A DNA stretch of 64,000 bases from Ischnura elegans. Its lineage: Eukaryota > Arthropoda > Insecta > Odonata > Coenagrionidae. Location of the stretch: positions 109,888,917 through 109,952,916 of the forward strand of contig NC_060254.1 in NCBI RefSeq assembly GCF_921293095.1, read 5' to 3'. Positions within the stretch are counted from its first letter, which is position 1. The number at the start of each line of letters is the position of its first letter. The notes beneath the pieces are model-generated. The model was given only the letters and a program-made list of their open reading frames with translations, made no database searches and was not told the DNA's origin. Position numbers and translations under genes: made by a program. Below are positions 20,520 to 34,800 of this stretch, piece by piece.

Positions 20520-23500
20520 TGCCTTGTTAATAACTTGAGTGTTTGAAAATACATCATGTAGACAGGAAAATTGCAGTGGGAAGAAATGCTTTGTGGCCTC
20601 AGTGGTGATTCTAGCTAACATAGAATAGTGATGAAGGCATTGTACTACTTGCTGGTTTGTGCAAGGTCAGGTATGTTTTACATTGGAAGGAATCAATTTG
20701 TTGCCCTCCAATTTGTTATATCTGAAAAAAATTATTGAGACCTTAGATGTATGTATTTATTAATCGTCTGAAATCCTGGATTTTCCCGTCAGTTGCACAC
20801 CAAGTGAAATTTTGATTTGACTTTGACAATATTTCAGTTTAAAATCTGATTTGACTTCAGCTCCTTCCTGGTGTTAGAAAAGGAATACTTGCTGCATTTG
20901 AAACTGTCATTTTCAAACTTGCACAAAGAAATTGATCATTATCATTACTATCACCCTGGGTCTGATTAAATTGTTTCCATAGCTACCATCCTTGACTTTC
21001 ATGCCTGTACATACATTATTGTTCTATTCATGTATCAAGGTTCATTTCTAGTCCAGGCCAGATGTTTCTTTCATTAAAATATTTATTGAAGAAAATTCTC
21101 TTTCTTACTTTATTCATTTGACAAATTTCCCTGTTTTGTTATATTTTCCTGGTATTTTAATGCTAGTAGGTTTCCAAATGGAAGGGAATGTGAATGAGAG
21201 GAAAGATGTAATTTTGAAGCAGTGATTTTTATTCCGGTTGTAGGTAATTGAAATCTTATGTCAAGCTAATGGTTAAAAATTGGTCCAAGTTATGCCAAGC
21301 ATCCTCAATTTTAGTTCCAGGTAATTTGGATGTAAAATATTTAGAAATAAACAGTAATAGGAAACAGAAATAACTTATGCTTTTCTCAGTTTGATATTTC
21401 TGTTAAAATTAATACCAAGATATTTCTTTGTGAAGGAAAAATAGAAATTTACAGAAATTTGGTTTTAATGTGGTATTTAATATTTTAAAAGTCCTGTTTT
21501 TTTAAAACCTAAATGTCCTTTCATTCCTCATGTTTAGGGAAGCAGGATTGGAAATCCCTAAAGTACAAAATTATTTCAGGGTATGAAGGGCAGCATGAAC
21601 ATGAATCAAAATACATATACATTAAAAAGCACCAATTTTATTAATATTACTAAGGACATAATTAATTTGTTATTTCATAAAATAGGGGGTGTGGTATCAC
21701 ATAGGCTCTGAGAACTTAGTTCATCAGCCTGTAAAAAAAACAAACACTCATTACTGGAAGTATATGACATATCTCACACAGGATGCCATTAATACCTTTT
21801 TTTTGCTCGAAATTTCCAAGTTTAAGGATTCTTACTAGAATTGGTCGATACATGGATTAGAGTTTGCTTATGAAGATCGAGCCTTAATGATCAGCATTCT
21901 TTTGGTTAATTTTGAACCTTTTACAAGAATTGTATGGCAGACTACACGCATACAGAACAAAGATTTTAAAAAGTTGTATTTAAAGGTTTTACAATCTTAT
22001 TATTACATTTTCATAGTTTTTTAACCTTTTGACTGCCAACAAATGTTCATAATTATACTAAGAGTACATTTGCCATTAGCTTTTAGAGCTTAGTCATACA
22101 AATCACATACATGCATTGGCTCTGCTTGTGCAGGCCAGAAGTATGAACGCAAGGCCCGAGAGCCATTTTGAATCCTGGAGTGAGACATTGGGCAATACAT
22201 ATATACTTATAAGATCACTATAAATTCAAATAAGTACTTAGCAGCTTCCATGGACATCACAAGTTTAAATTTGACATTTGAGAAGTAAAAAAGAAATATG
22301 TACTGAGAATAAATTTAAAGTGAGTAAAGGGCTTGCACCGCGCAAGCACAACTAATGAATGGCTGCAAAATGGCTAGATGGAAATTTTTAAGTAGTAGTC
22401 TTCATTGGAAGAAATAATGATAACATTCAGGCACCCCATTATAGTTCACATTTAGTTCTGCACTCGAAACGTACATTGATAACGTTTAAAAATAACTTGA
22501 TCAAATAATGCCACCTATGGCTAAATCCCCTTATCCTCGCATACGGACTGTTCTTTTCAATGGATGTGGCAGAGGTCCAGAGCTCCATTTAGTGAGCTTC
22601 CCATAGCATGAGTTGAAAAATATATTTTGATCCAACTCATTGGCTATATAATTGGCAGTAACTGTACAAGGTCAATGAAACTGTAAACCAGTGCCACCAA
22701 CTTTATACACACGACTGACTTGTCATCAGTCTTCAGAACATCCGTAGTGCTGGAGCATGCATTAAAGCAACATACCAATTGCTTCTTCTGTTACTAAAAA
22801 TAATTCCAATAACTGTGGAAATATGTTAACATTCAACATTGCTTTTTAATCTTTTTCCTTTTGAATGTGATGAAATAATGATACGATTTATTATACAGTA
22901 TAGATATTTTTCAAAATAATTTCCTAATTGTAAATGGAAGACCATTTATCACCTAATTTTCACCCTTAAAATGCTCAGGTAAAATTTCAAAGTTGTGATG
23001 ATTTTGATCAGCATATACATAGTTTAAAAGTAACATCTCTAAACAGAAATCATATTTTCAATAATTAGCTAATTATTAAAATGATATTATTGAGTGATAA
23101 AGGCCTAAGATTTTTTCCCATCTATTGATGTGTAACTACATGCATCACTGCTTTTGCCACTTTAATTCACTTTCCCTGTTTTAAGTAGATGATTCAATGT
23201 TCACTTATGAACTGAGAGTAGATCATTTGAATATCTAATAATTAAAAACAATACGGAAAATCTGAATTCTAGCAACAATGTATGGCAATATAAACATTTT
23301 TTAAAGTGGAGGATATGATTTGTTGTTATTAAAAAGGCAGAGATTTGCGCATTAAATGGTTACTATGTGCACATTTAAGACAGGTGGCTCCAATCACTGT
23401 GTTTATTCAACAATGGTCTGACATTGCGCTCAAAGATAACAATACGCTGTAAAACTACTTTAAAGTATGATCTGAATGCATTACTCATTTCCCTGGATTT

Positions 23501-25645
23501 TAGCATAAAACAAAAACAGAGTAATCTAATCGTATAAAAATTTACTTTTAGGTATCTAAAATAAAAAGCAGGCAAAGGTCAAACTCATTTTTCTCTGAAC
23601 TAACATAATCTCAGTCATAGCCTTGTCAAACATATGGAGTATCCTGTGAAATGTCAATAAAATTATACACCAGTATTCTTCTACATAGATTATATTTAGG
23701 ACAGTAAGTCAATAATTGATTTGAAATAAATCGAGAAAAAGTTTTAAGTACAAAAACCTTATTTCTTAAAAGTATTTATGCACATTTCAGGGTCAAATGG
23801 ATTTGTGAATGGGTGCACTGGGACTGCAGTCTGAGGAGAGAGAGAGAGAGAGTTCAACTGGGCGACACCCCCTGTCATTAAAAATACCCACTCTTAGCTG
23901 CAGCTAAGAGTAGAGAGTCTCACGACTGTTGATGGCCCTCCGAATTGTGTCCTCTGGCTTTATACGAATGCTAATGTTTGCGCTAAAGGGAAAGGATGAA
24001 GGTATCAATATGATGATATACTCCCTGAACTAACTCATAACATACCAAAATTATTTGGTCATTGATTGGCATTTGTGAATACGTACCAGACCATTGTTAA
24101 AATCGGGAGCAATCAAATGCCACCTTCATTTGTTCAGCAATTGCATTCTATGTCCATTACATATTTCCATTTGCCCACTTACACAGATATTTTTTCAGGG
24201 ACTATTGCACTCACTCTTAACCTCTACTGATGGCAAGGAGATGATTATACTGGTTGATAAACTAAGTCGCATATACATGGCCACGGAGGCAAGCGTCCGT
24301 CCTGTTAATATTCTTGTAGCACCATATTGAATTGTGTTGGAATTATTGGCTGTCTTCAAGTATAAAAATCTTGCCATTATTCTCCTGACCCTGCCTTGCT
24401 CATACATGAAAATAAAGTACCTACTTATAAGTTATTCAATAGCAGAGGGCGTCATAACATTAGAAAATTTAATATTTACATTCAGCCATTGAAAAATTTG
24501 GATGGATTTGGGATTTATAGTAAGAGGAGGCTGGAATCTAGGAACAACATTTATATTGACATTTAAAAAGCATGCCAAATTTTAAATATGCCCTGTGCAC
24601 TTTGCTCCTATGTCAAGTCGCATCTGTACTAGGCTTCAAACCTAAATAGAGGTAAAAAAGTATCCATGTGATAATTAGGCAAAATGGCTTCACAAAACCA
24701 TATATGTATGTATTGTGCTCTGCACAACAGTAAATACAAATATTAATGATTGGTTCAGGTTATGTATGATGAAGTAGATTAAATATGCTATCTAAATGAA
24801 AGTAATGAAAGCAATCAGATGGACTGCCCAAGAGGATGAATTCGATGCATTACAGGATTAAACAGGGTGGGGCTTTGATTAGCCGCTATTAATTATTATC
24901 CAATAGAATGTTATTATGAAGGAATAAAAAAAATAAGGCCTCAGAAAAGGCGTACAATATCGATTGGTATTCTCCCCCAATCTTAAGATACAAAACCTTT
25001 AGACTTTATAAGAGCACTTACCACATATACCTCCAGATATCTTCATAGAGACAATATGAAAGCTCTTTCAAGTCACTTAAATTTGTAGAAATGCACCCAT
25101 GACTTGATTATCAGTTGTAGGTATTCCTATGTTCTAGGAAAGGTTTGAAAGCTAAATTCAAACTTTGAAACTAGCTCCTACAATTTTTCACATTATTTTT
25201 TGCCTACTATTAAGAAATATCTCATTGCAGACATGCTTTTTTTGAGGTCTTGCTTATTCAGTCACTGTTTATCAAAATCTCTTGATTTTTCATATTTCCT
25301 GGACTAGAGCAGGGGACAAAAAATTGAGGTTTATCCGCAATATTTCTTAAAAAAAGTGACTAATCAGTCTCTCAGATTATGTTGCTAACTACTTTCTGTT
25401 ACCTTGCAGACTTTCATTTTGTGGCGATTCATAAAGAAGTTCCAATATTGCCGCCAACACCCATTACTCATCTGGGCAATCAAAGAGCTGTGATATAATG
25501 TGGCAATATTATCACGTCACCATTCTGTTGGCACCTTTTTTAAGTTCACCAAACTTTGTGATGTCTTTCGACCAGAAATGGCATTCCTTTCTCCTCTCTT
25601 TAGTCCATTTCTCACACGCTTTCAAACGCAATCTGAGCAGCTCCA
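20520..25645. other. Intergenic, no gene seen
   Basis: MTX2 3'UTR on the left and, on the right, the presumed 3'UTR of the ZP gene on the minus strand. A (GA)n tract lies at ~23839-23855 and a 22-bp perfect palindrome at 23890-23911. Short ORFs throughout show no family content. Confidence 0.4.
23890..23911. repeat. 22-bp perfect palindrome
   Basis: actcttagctg followed directly by its reverse complement. It could form a cruciform, act as a dimeric binding site, or be a relic of an inverted-repeat element. Confidence 0.8.
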
Positions 25646-25879
25646 TTAACTGCTGTGGCTGTAAGCAGTGTTGGTGTATGGGCCACTGTAAATGGAACTT
25701 CCGCTGCCTCCTATTGTGGACTCTCCGGCCTTCCCTCGCCTTCTTCCACGCCTCCTACGACGAGTGACGATGATGAGAACTGCAGCCAGGACAGCCAGCA
25801 TCAGAAGGAGACCTGCTATGGCTATCCCAATTGCAAAAGATCTCTGAGAGATGCAAATGCTGTCAGGGTCATCAGGGGT
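25646..25879 (-). CDS. ZP gene exon G (transmembrane segment and tail)
   Basis: Acceptor cttttcacatag. A ~24-residue hydrophobic helix is followed by TRRRRRGRRRGK, then a short cytoplasmic tail with GSSIYSGPYTNTAYSHSS and a TAA stop. Confidence 0.93.
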   Translation of the reverse strand, partial: TPDDPDSICISQRSFAIGIAIAGLLLMLAVLAAVLIIVTRRRRRGRRRGKAGESTIGGSGSSIYSGPYTNTAYSHSS

Positions 25880-28800
25880 CTATGTGAAAAGAAAAATATA
25901 CATAAATATTTTTGAGAATGACCCCAAAACTTAAGATGGCGAAAACATGCAACAATCCCACCCGATCTTCCCATGCAACCATTAACTTGTTCATCCCTTT
26001 TGCTGCCATCAGGATGATATGTCAGCCTAGCTTCATACAGTGATAATAATTTGTTATTTTTACCTCAATAAAAATAATTTCAACCCCTATAATTCTACAA
26101 TGGTTACAAGCCCCTAACTTGTCTGCAGCCCTGGGAAGAATAAAACTAGCTAGGTGAAATAATTAAGAATCTAGAATCTTAAAAACTTATGAATAAATCT
26201 TTAGAATTCTTTGCACATGCGGCTTTAAATGAGCTGTCAGTGATAGGGTGAATATTAAGAGAGAAGGAAGTTTTGAGAGCCAATACACTGCTCAATGTTG
26301 TGAACCATTGCATTTAGAGCTAACCCAGTCAGTGCTTCTCTCCAAAGATTGATTTGGGATCATGAGGGTCGAGCTCAAGCAGAACTGCCAAAGGTGGGTA
26401 ATTATCAGAGGGTAATGGAGTCAGTTCCTTTCCCAGGGCTTTTGGAGGATTTTTTTGGTGGTGCATGGAGGCTTACGACAAATTTGAATCCAGGATCCGC
26501 AAGGATCAAGAGCCACACACACACACACCTAATTTAGTTGATGAATTTTCTCTGAGATTCTTGAAGAAAAATAACCTTCCCACTACGGTAATACATCACC
26601 GAGACAGGCTAAATACTTCTTCGAACTACGAGGAAAATGAATTATTATTTAAGTATACCGGAACTAGCCACGGTGATAACTTTTACGGAGTCACCCGCAA
26701 AGCACAAATTGTGCGAAAAATCCACAGAGGAAAAATCATTCGCCTTGACCGGGATTCGAACCCGGATCCCTCGATTTCCGTCCAAGTGCTTTAGCCAGTT
26801 AAGCTACCGAGGCGTCATTTCGACTCCGTAAAAGTTATCATTGTCGCTAGTCCCGGGTATATTTAAATAAGTCTAGAGCGAACACCTCTCGTGTTCAAAG
26901 TTTGGGCTTTGCTCTCCGGCTGTGGCACCATGTGCACGACCTGGACTGCTAGTCGCATAACATGCTCAGTGGTCCATACCATCTTGTCCGGTACAGTCCA
27001 CAAATTTCCACAGGCGAGAATGAAGCCTCGGTAGCTTAACTGGCTAAAGCACTCGGCCGGAAATCGAGGGATTTGGGTTCGAATCCCAGTCAAGGCGAAT
27101 GATTTTTCCTCTGTGGATTTTTCGCACAGAAAACGAATTCTAAGAGATGAGAAGTATTTCAATATTCAACGCTATTTTCCTAAAAAGTTTTAGAGACTGA
27201 ACATTTGTCTTATGATAAAATTTTTTTTTTTTAAGATATCATCCAAAAGCAATTATGCAGTCCCTCTGACGATTATGTAAAGTCAGAAAAAATAGGGGGA
27301 GTGGGGAAGGCATAACCATTCATCCATCCATGCATTTCATCAATAACAATTCAGTCAGCCATTGTTGAAAAAAATCTGCTCAAGGAATACACTGCCTCAA
27401 AAAACTTAAGATGAGTTCTGAAATAATACAATTTAAAACAAATATCTGAAACATTAATTATCCCCTGAGAATCTAACTGCATATGCATATTTTGGGTGTC
27501 AGTGGAGAAAAAAATGAAAGGAAGGGAGAAAAGTCCACAATCAAGTGAGAAATGAAGGTAACTTAACAGGACAAAGCATTTGGGGACGTTGGATGATCCA
27601 TGACTCAAACTGAATCCTCAAATTGGATCATTAGATACCATTTTGGTTTCAATTATGTATAACAAACACATATGATTATACAGGAATAGTCCGTAGAGAT
27701 TACAGTAATAGTGTAACATCCAAGAAAACTTACAATTTTCTGGTTATCACTCTATTCAATCATCCAGCAATATAATTAAGAAAGACCATTAAAATCAGTG
27801 TGATACGATAATTAAAATATTTATGGAAAAAAATAAATCTTTTGACTAACTTTTTCCTTAGCGACTCCAGAATCTGAAGCAGCGGGGTCAAGACCCCCAC
27901 GGCCTCCAGCATCAGTTGCTTCGTTGACATATAGCCCACTGTAGACTTCTATCGTTGCAGGGCTGCTTCCATCGTCTTTCCCGATATCCGATGTAGCTCC
28001 TTCGACCTGAGGCACGGCTTCACGACGGTTCCTGCTTGTGTCACATCTGGGAGGCTGAAATGAGAAAATTCACCATGCAGCTCGACAAAGGTATACATAG
28101 AATAATCCAATGCATACTAATAAGTCAAAAACATATGTAATAGTACATATGTACCCCCAAATTTAACTCAAAAGTACCCATAAACAATATCACGAGTACC
28201 ATGCCTATATACAGCAATTGTTCCATTTAGCAAATAATCATTCACGATCATCCTTCTACAAGTTGTTTGTGATTGGTTGAATGTAAATCAAGTTCATGGT
28301 AATGTATTAATAAAAGACACGCATTAGCTTTAAACACCAAATCGAATGGAAAGGTACACGCAAGCATTAAGCATTCACTCTCATTTTATTTTCACTTGTT
28401 ACTTAATTTTTTTTTGTCAACAGTTAGTCTTCTCTGATTAAATTCTGTCAGTTTTTTGTGATATTATAAACATCGGCTAGTCAAAGATTCTTTAATTTAC
28501 CCAGATAATTTTATTTTGACATATCATCTGAACAATAAAATCTCTGTTATGCATGAAGTATATTTCATTCAATGTAATTTATTTTTCATGCTGGATTGGC
28601 CATTCTTACCACATCAGCGCATCCTCCTCCAGACTTGATGCACAGCCTCACGTTGCACTGATAATAGACAGAAGCTGTGTATGGAAACTTGTGAGCCTGG
28701 AACCGTACATAAGCAGTGGTTTTCGCTGCATTGTACACAAACTGTCCCATGATTTCTCCATCCAATGGGCACCTGCAAAAATAATAAACAAAATATGTAC

Positions 28801-31800
28801 ATAGATAATTGGTTATACAAAATTAGAGATGGATGATTTTAGAGTTGCCAACGCTCTCGTATATTCTGTGACCTCCCTAATTCATAAAATTATTTCATCA
28901 TCGTATCATTGGTATAATGACCATTCATGCTACCAAATATATGCTTCAATAAGATAGGTATATTTTTATGTCTTTGAATGCAGAATAATAAATTTTCTGT
29001 TCACAGGCTTAAAAATGCATGGTTTTCTAATAAACCTGACTTGAATTTTTTCAAAAGAAATTGGCAACCTTAAGTAATTTTTCACCACAATAATTCATAG
29101 TATATTAGGCATTCTTCTTCATTACAATTCCAGTTGAATAATTCACCAAAAATTGGGACCAATTGATAAATTCCGCAGCAATAATCACTATTTACTGAAC
29201 AACAAAAAAGAAATTTGTAATTAAATTTCTTGTAATGAATCATGTCACTTTGTGCATCTCATAGAGGAAAAACTTATTTTAAAAAGAGGATGCTTATTAC
29301 TTGCATGAAAATATTCATATTAGGCTAGTTTCCTTCATGAAAGAAAATGAAAGGCATTGATTGCGATTCGTTACCCACCATTAGTGTATTCATAATATAC
29401 AAACTATTTGGTTTTAGATATCCTAGTTTAGACCAATATTAATGGTCAATTTTAACCTCATTTGAAAAAGGCTAGATTGGAGCCCATGCGATGTCACTCC
29501 ATGTGATGTCACAGGGACCTAGATGCTACACGAGTAGATAGGAGTTTTACATCGTCTGAGATTAGCAATCCATGCATGCGGCACAGCGCTCAGGGAAACA
29601 TCTCTTAATAATCACCTATTAAAACTGGCTAAGGTCAGAAAGTTTCCTTCATTTGATAAGGCATTAATAATCCTTATTTAAGCCAAGCGCTACCAGCTAG
29701 CAGGGTACTCTGCTACCGTATCAGCGCTATCCTGTGTCGTATCAGCGCTCAAAGCCTCGCACCTTGGTGGCCTCACATGGCGGCAGCCAGAACCAGAATG
29801 ACGTCACATGGGCTTTTCCCAGCATTCATACTTAGGCGTCGCGTTTTCACATGCTTGAAAATTTTCACTTTTCATTTAATCGCGAAAAATAGATATCGTG
29901 ATTAAAAATCGAAAAGCATGAAATATGTACTCCAGGAGTAAAAATCTTTCTATTTAGGCAATAAAAAAATAATAGGAAACCACCCTATTGATTTTACGAA
30001 ATGGCACCCTCACCACCAAACTGAATATCATGGTGAACAGTGGATAATGCATTACCTGCATCTCAAGAATGGTGAGAGAGTGAAAGAATGATGCTATTTA
30101 GCACTCGTCCGTCTGCACCTTGAATATGCGACTAGTGTATGGGATCCAGTGCAGAAAGACTTAACCGCGAGCTAAATAAAATTCAAAGGAAGGCTGCGTG
30201 TTTCGTCAAAAACCGCTATGGGTGTACAGACAGCATTACGCAGATGTTAAGCAAATTATGCTGGGAGCTGCTGGAGACTCGGAGGCTGCATGCTAGGCTT
30301 AGATTGCTTGAACAATTGAGAATGGATATCTTTAAGAGCGACACAGAGAATATAATATTAGAGCCGCGATATATTTCCAGGTCCGATAGAAGTGATAAAT
30401 TAAGAGAGATGTTTTGCCGAATGGATAGATATGGGAACTCATTTTTCCCCCGAACCATAAAGGACTTTAATAAATTCTAGTCCCAACTTCGTTAGAGAAC
30501 TTCATTTTTTTATCTGTAAACGCCTGGTGTCCTAACAACCCCTGCCACACACCTTTTAGGTGGCTTGCGGGGTATTTATATGTAGATGTAGATGAAGAGT
30601 TGTTTTTCTTATGATTGTTCTGAAGAATCATGGATTTACTTACCCATCTGAATCAATAAGTTTCTGTTCACCCCAGCCGAGGCCGTCTCGAACCAAGCAG
30701 TCAGTCACCCAAATGCCGTAAGCAGGAATAGACGAGTCTTCTTCCTCTGATCCAACATCATTGCTTTTTAAAGCAGTACTCATGCTGTCCTCCTCTCCTG
30801 CTGCCTGCTCCTCCTCCACTTCTTCTTCTTCATCCTCAATGCTGATGACCAATGACAGAGGGTCACCAATCTTCACATTCTCAGCTATCCTCCTTGTTTC
30901 TGGATCGCCAGCAAAAATCTTCATGCTGCAGCCAGGCATTGGTGCCGTTGCAGATATTGGGGTTGTTCCCAGCATGCTGTGTGGATAAAGCCAACATTAA
31001 CTCATCAATATAATGGAGAGAAAAGTAACATAGATAGAGTTGATTTTATAAATTGAGTCATTACCAAGTCATTGCGTATTATACTGAATTTTTTTTTTTA
31101 ATGAGAGCCTAAGAAAATTTTACAACTACTAGTCATACCTATTAACTAACATTCACCACATAAATACAGTATTAGTATTTGATTTTTCAATACATCAAGT
31201 AACAAACATTTGCTCAGAATGTACTTCCGGCAACTGTGATAGCTTTAAAAGCAGTGCCGAAGTTGAACTGATGGTCATGGAATTGAGGAATTTTTGGAGG
31301 AATTTTTTTTATGGACTGAATTTTCAGAAATGATTACAATAACAATAAGCACAATCGTACAAGGTCATAACCTCTCTTTTAATGAATTGACGTGGATTAG
31401 CCTATCTTTAATAATTTCAATCAATATGAATGAATTATGCTTTGCAGGAATACATACTGCCATGGAGTTACTAGTTCATAAAAAAATTCAGCAACAAAGT
31501 CACAACTAGAGCTAGCAAAATCAGACCTAAGGCACTTTCACCCAGGTTTCCATTGCTTTCCATAGCCCTAGACGAGTTGGTGCCGTAGAGAATATTATTT
31601 ACCCAGACCATTAAATGCCTTTGTTGACCCTAGACAGTGGTGCAGCGAGGGGGACTTTGGGGGGTAAACCCCTCCCCCCCCAGAGCTCAGAGAAATTTTT
31701 AAGTTTAATCCATTTTAATTAATTGGATTGATATTAATAATAGAATAGTGTAAGTATTAATAACATATCCCTCAGAAAGCCGCAAAACTCACCATTTTGA

Positions 31801-34800
31801 GCCATTTATCTTAAATTCCGCAATTTAATAATGTCGCACCTACCGCTTATCCTGGTGGGTATTCCATACCCCCACACACCCCGGTATTAGTTGCACCTAA
31901 ACCCCCCCCCCCCCCCCCCAAGCCTTAATTCCTAAATGCGCCCCTGACCCTAGATAGATCATCAGGTCAAACAGCTTAGTGACAGCATTTGTCATAAGAA
32001 TAGTACTGTATCCAGGGAATAGCAGCAATAGGAAATAATGATTTTTTCCTCTTACCTTACGTTGAAATGAGACAGAATGGTTTTGTCCTTCGTTTGATAG
32101 CGGCATCTGATGTGATATCCTCGACCCTGATTTGTGACAAGCTTCCTATGCGGCTGCACAACAATAGTATTGAAATACTCCACTCCACCATCAGACTGAA
32201 ATAAAATAAAACTCGTGTTAAAATGCATGGTGAAACTCTAATTTCAGAACAATAGGGAAGGGTTTAAAAGGTTCTATCAAATACAGTAAATTATCGATAA
32301 TCCGGAATGTGCGGGATAACAACAAGACATAATGATATTTCCGGCGAATAGATCAGTTACCTGAACGCAGGAAATACTGTAATACGGAAAATATTCTTTT
32401 CGGAACGTGCGTATAAGCGTCAGCGGAAATGAAACATTGTTGAGTTTGGGGTAAAGTAATGAGGACAACTTAATAAATTTCATAAATTTAATGATTAAAG
32501 ACGGCATTAATAAACAGATTCAAAACATTTGAAAAAGTTCTACGTCCACAAATCACGAAGGTAAATAAATAGTGGAAGTACTCTTGATGACGCCAATAGC
32601 GGATACGCGCGCGCCCCCCTCCCCCCATTGCGGGTCCGCCCGTATTGCCGAATATTGCCAAACCACAATTGTATCTTTATTATATCATAAGATGGCATTG
32701 TCTTTTACATCTGTATAATCACTTTAAATAAAATTTTCTTATACTTTGCCTGTGACCTGATCGTCTTTTATTACGATAAAAGTAAAGACAACTCAAGATA
32801 TATTTTGCGCCCCCCTTGAGTTTTTTCCGTAACCGCTACTGGATGACGCCCCCTGTGAATAGAAGGAAAATTGCACAACATTTAGACAATTCGACTGGAA
32901 CATCAATATTTCACCTCTCCGTATTTTTCATCGTGAAGCTTTCGCAAACTCCATGCAATATTCATGGCCACTAGCATAATTTTATCGGTAAATAAATTCT
33001 CCGATCAGAAGTACTAATCCCACTTCGAATACGTTACCGAAAATAATGACCGATTTTGAAATTTAACTCTTATATTTGATATTAGTAGTCACAGTTAATC
33101 TTATAAGTGCGTAAAACGCAAGTATTTTGGAAACTACTTGGCATTAACTACTTAAACAATCTTCGAAAAGTACGCTTGAGTCATAGGAGAGAGGACCCTC
33201 AGGCTGTGGGCTTCGCGGCTGGGGTGTTAGATATTGAGAATGATAAGAAAATCATTTGAAAAATTTTCTATTGCCAAATTACACCTGCTTATTGCCTAAC
33301 CTCCAGGACGTTCAAACGACCTAGTTCTCAGTTAATCAAGGGAAACTAAACACATTGAGGACAAAAATGTGCTGAGGAGACAAAAATTAAGGCTGAGACT
33401 GAGCTAACACATGAGGTTTTGCGTTTAAATTCGCCATAAAAAAATATACTTCAAAAGTAATGCCTTCCATGAAATTCCAATTATTATGATGACAGGCATG
33501 TTGAATTCTCAGTTAATCAAGGGAAACTAAACACATTGAGGACAAAAATGTGCTGAGGAGACAAAAATTAAGGCTGAGACTGAGCTAACACATGAGGTTT
33601 TGCGTTTAAATTCGCCATAAAAAAATATACTTCAAAAGTAATGCCTTCCATGAAATTCCAATTATTATGATGACAGGCATGTTGAATTTAATGATGTAAT
33701 TATTAAAATAATCAAATTTTTATAATATATATTTTTTTTATATATAATTTAATAAATAATTGTAATCAAAACAAGACGATGCGCTAAGAGTCACTCCAAA
33801 GCAGATTCAGCCATAAATTTTGGGGGAAGGAGAAACTTCCTAGAAGCGTAGGCAAAACGAAATACATGACTATGAGCTAAATGAAGAATTGATTGAATGA
33901 AGAGGCATCTACGAGGAAAATTTGGGTTCCTAAAATTTTTTTCAAAAATGTTTCCATATCGATCGACAATTGAGGAGTGTCTCTACTTCATAGTGGTACG
34001 ATACACTCGGCGTATCATCTGTAGATTCTATCTAAGTCTCACCCCTCGATCTGCGACTGTTTCACATTCAGGGACAACGAAAATACAGGCTGCTTAATTT
34101 ATCCAGGAAAATAAGGGGAAGTGTAGATTTGAGAAAATGTCTTCGCTCTGCTCGTCGAATTTCAATGCAGATTTGCCGTCAGAAAACAGTGAAGAAATGT
34201 AATAACTGCTCTTCTACGACTCGAACCCAAAGCCTTAGAGCGCAAGCAGTGGAATATGTTTGAGAGGGAGGGAGATATTTATTGGGAAATTAATCCGCAA
34301 TATAGAATTAAAACACAAATTACTTTTTTCACAAAATAATTAGCATAAACCGCCAATTTAGAGCCATGAAAATCCAACATTTCCGTATCCCCTTTCGGCT
34401 GAGGCCTCCCATGAGTTGAAACCTACACGCGCCACTGAACGCAGGCAGATGGTTTTAACAATCCGTGAGGTCGAAATAATAATAATATTTTCCGTCCTTA
34501 CCGTATCGCTCGCGATCGTTGGCAATATGTACCCACTTTCACTGTTGCGAGCCCCGCCCTCAGAGCACCGACTAAAAGCAGGTAGCCCACGCAGGAAAAA
34601 ATCGTGCACAGCGGCGGGGAACGGCAAACGCGGGCGCGCAAAGGAGGACGCCCACGCCTTTGGGAGGAGGAACATGGACGACGTGCGTCTCTCTCGTCAT
34701 TGTTGACAATGAAAGCAGTTGCATGGCGGAGTTTCACCCCGCCAAACCTATTGCTTCGCTCTCGACAGCTCGAGTCAAAATAGGTGATACCGCGCATTTT

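Noticed and set aside
26742-26813. tRNA gene with anticodon GGA (Ser)
   Set aside because: The base before the anticodon is C instead of T, there is no long variable arm, and a common tail is shared with another copy. A SINE head explains it better.
32056-32061. Earlier splice donor aac|gtaagg for ZP exon C
   Set aside because: It would give the wrong phase for exon D; the donor gtaaga five bases later keeps the frame.
33325-33688. CRISPR-like or satellite array
   Set aside because: Only two 181-bp units with no spacers; it is a simple tandem duplication in a eukaryotic intron.
34358-34797. Overlapping ORFs of 96-105 codons on both strands
   Set aside because: GC-rich composition keeps several frames open at once; no domain, codon bias or splice logic supports any of them.
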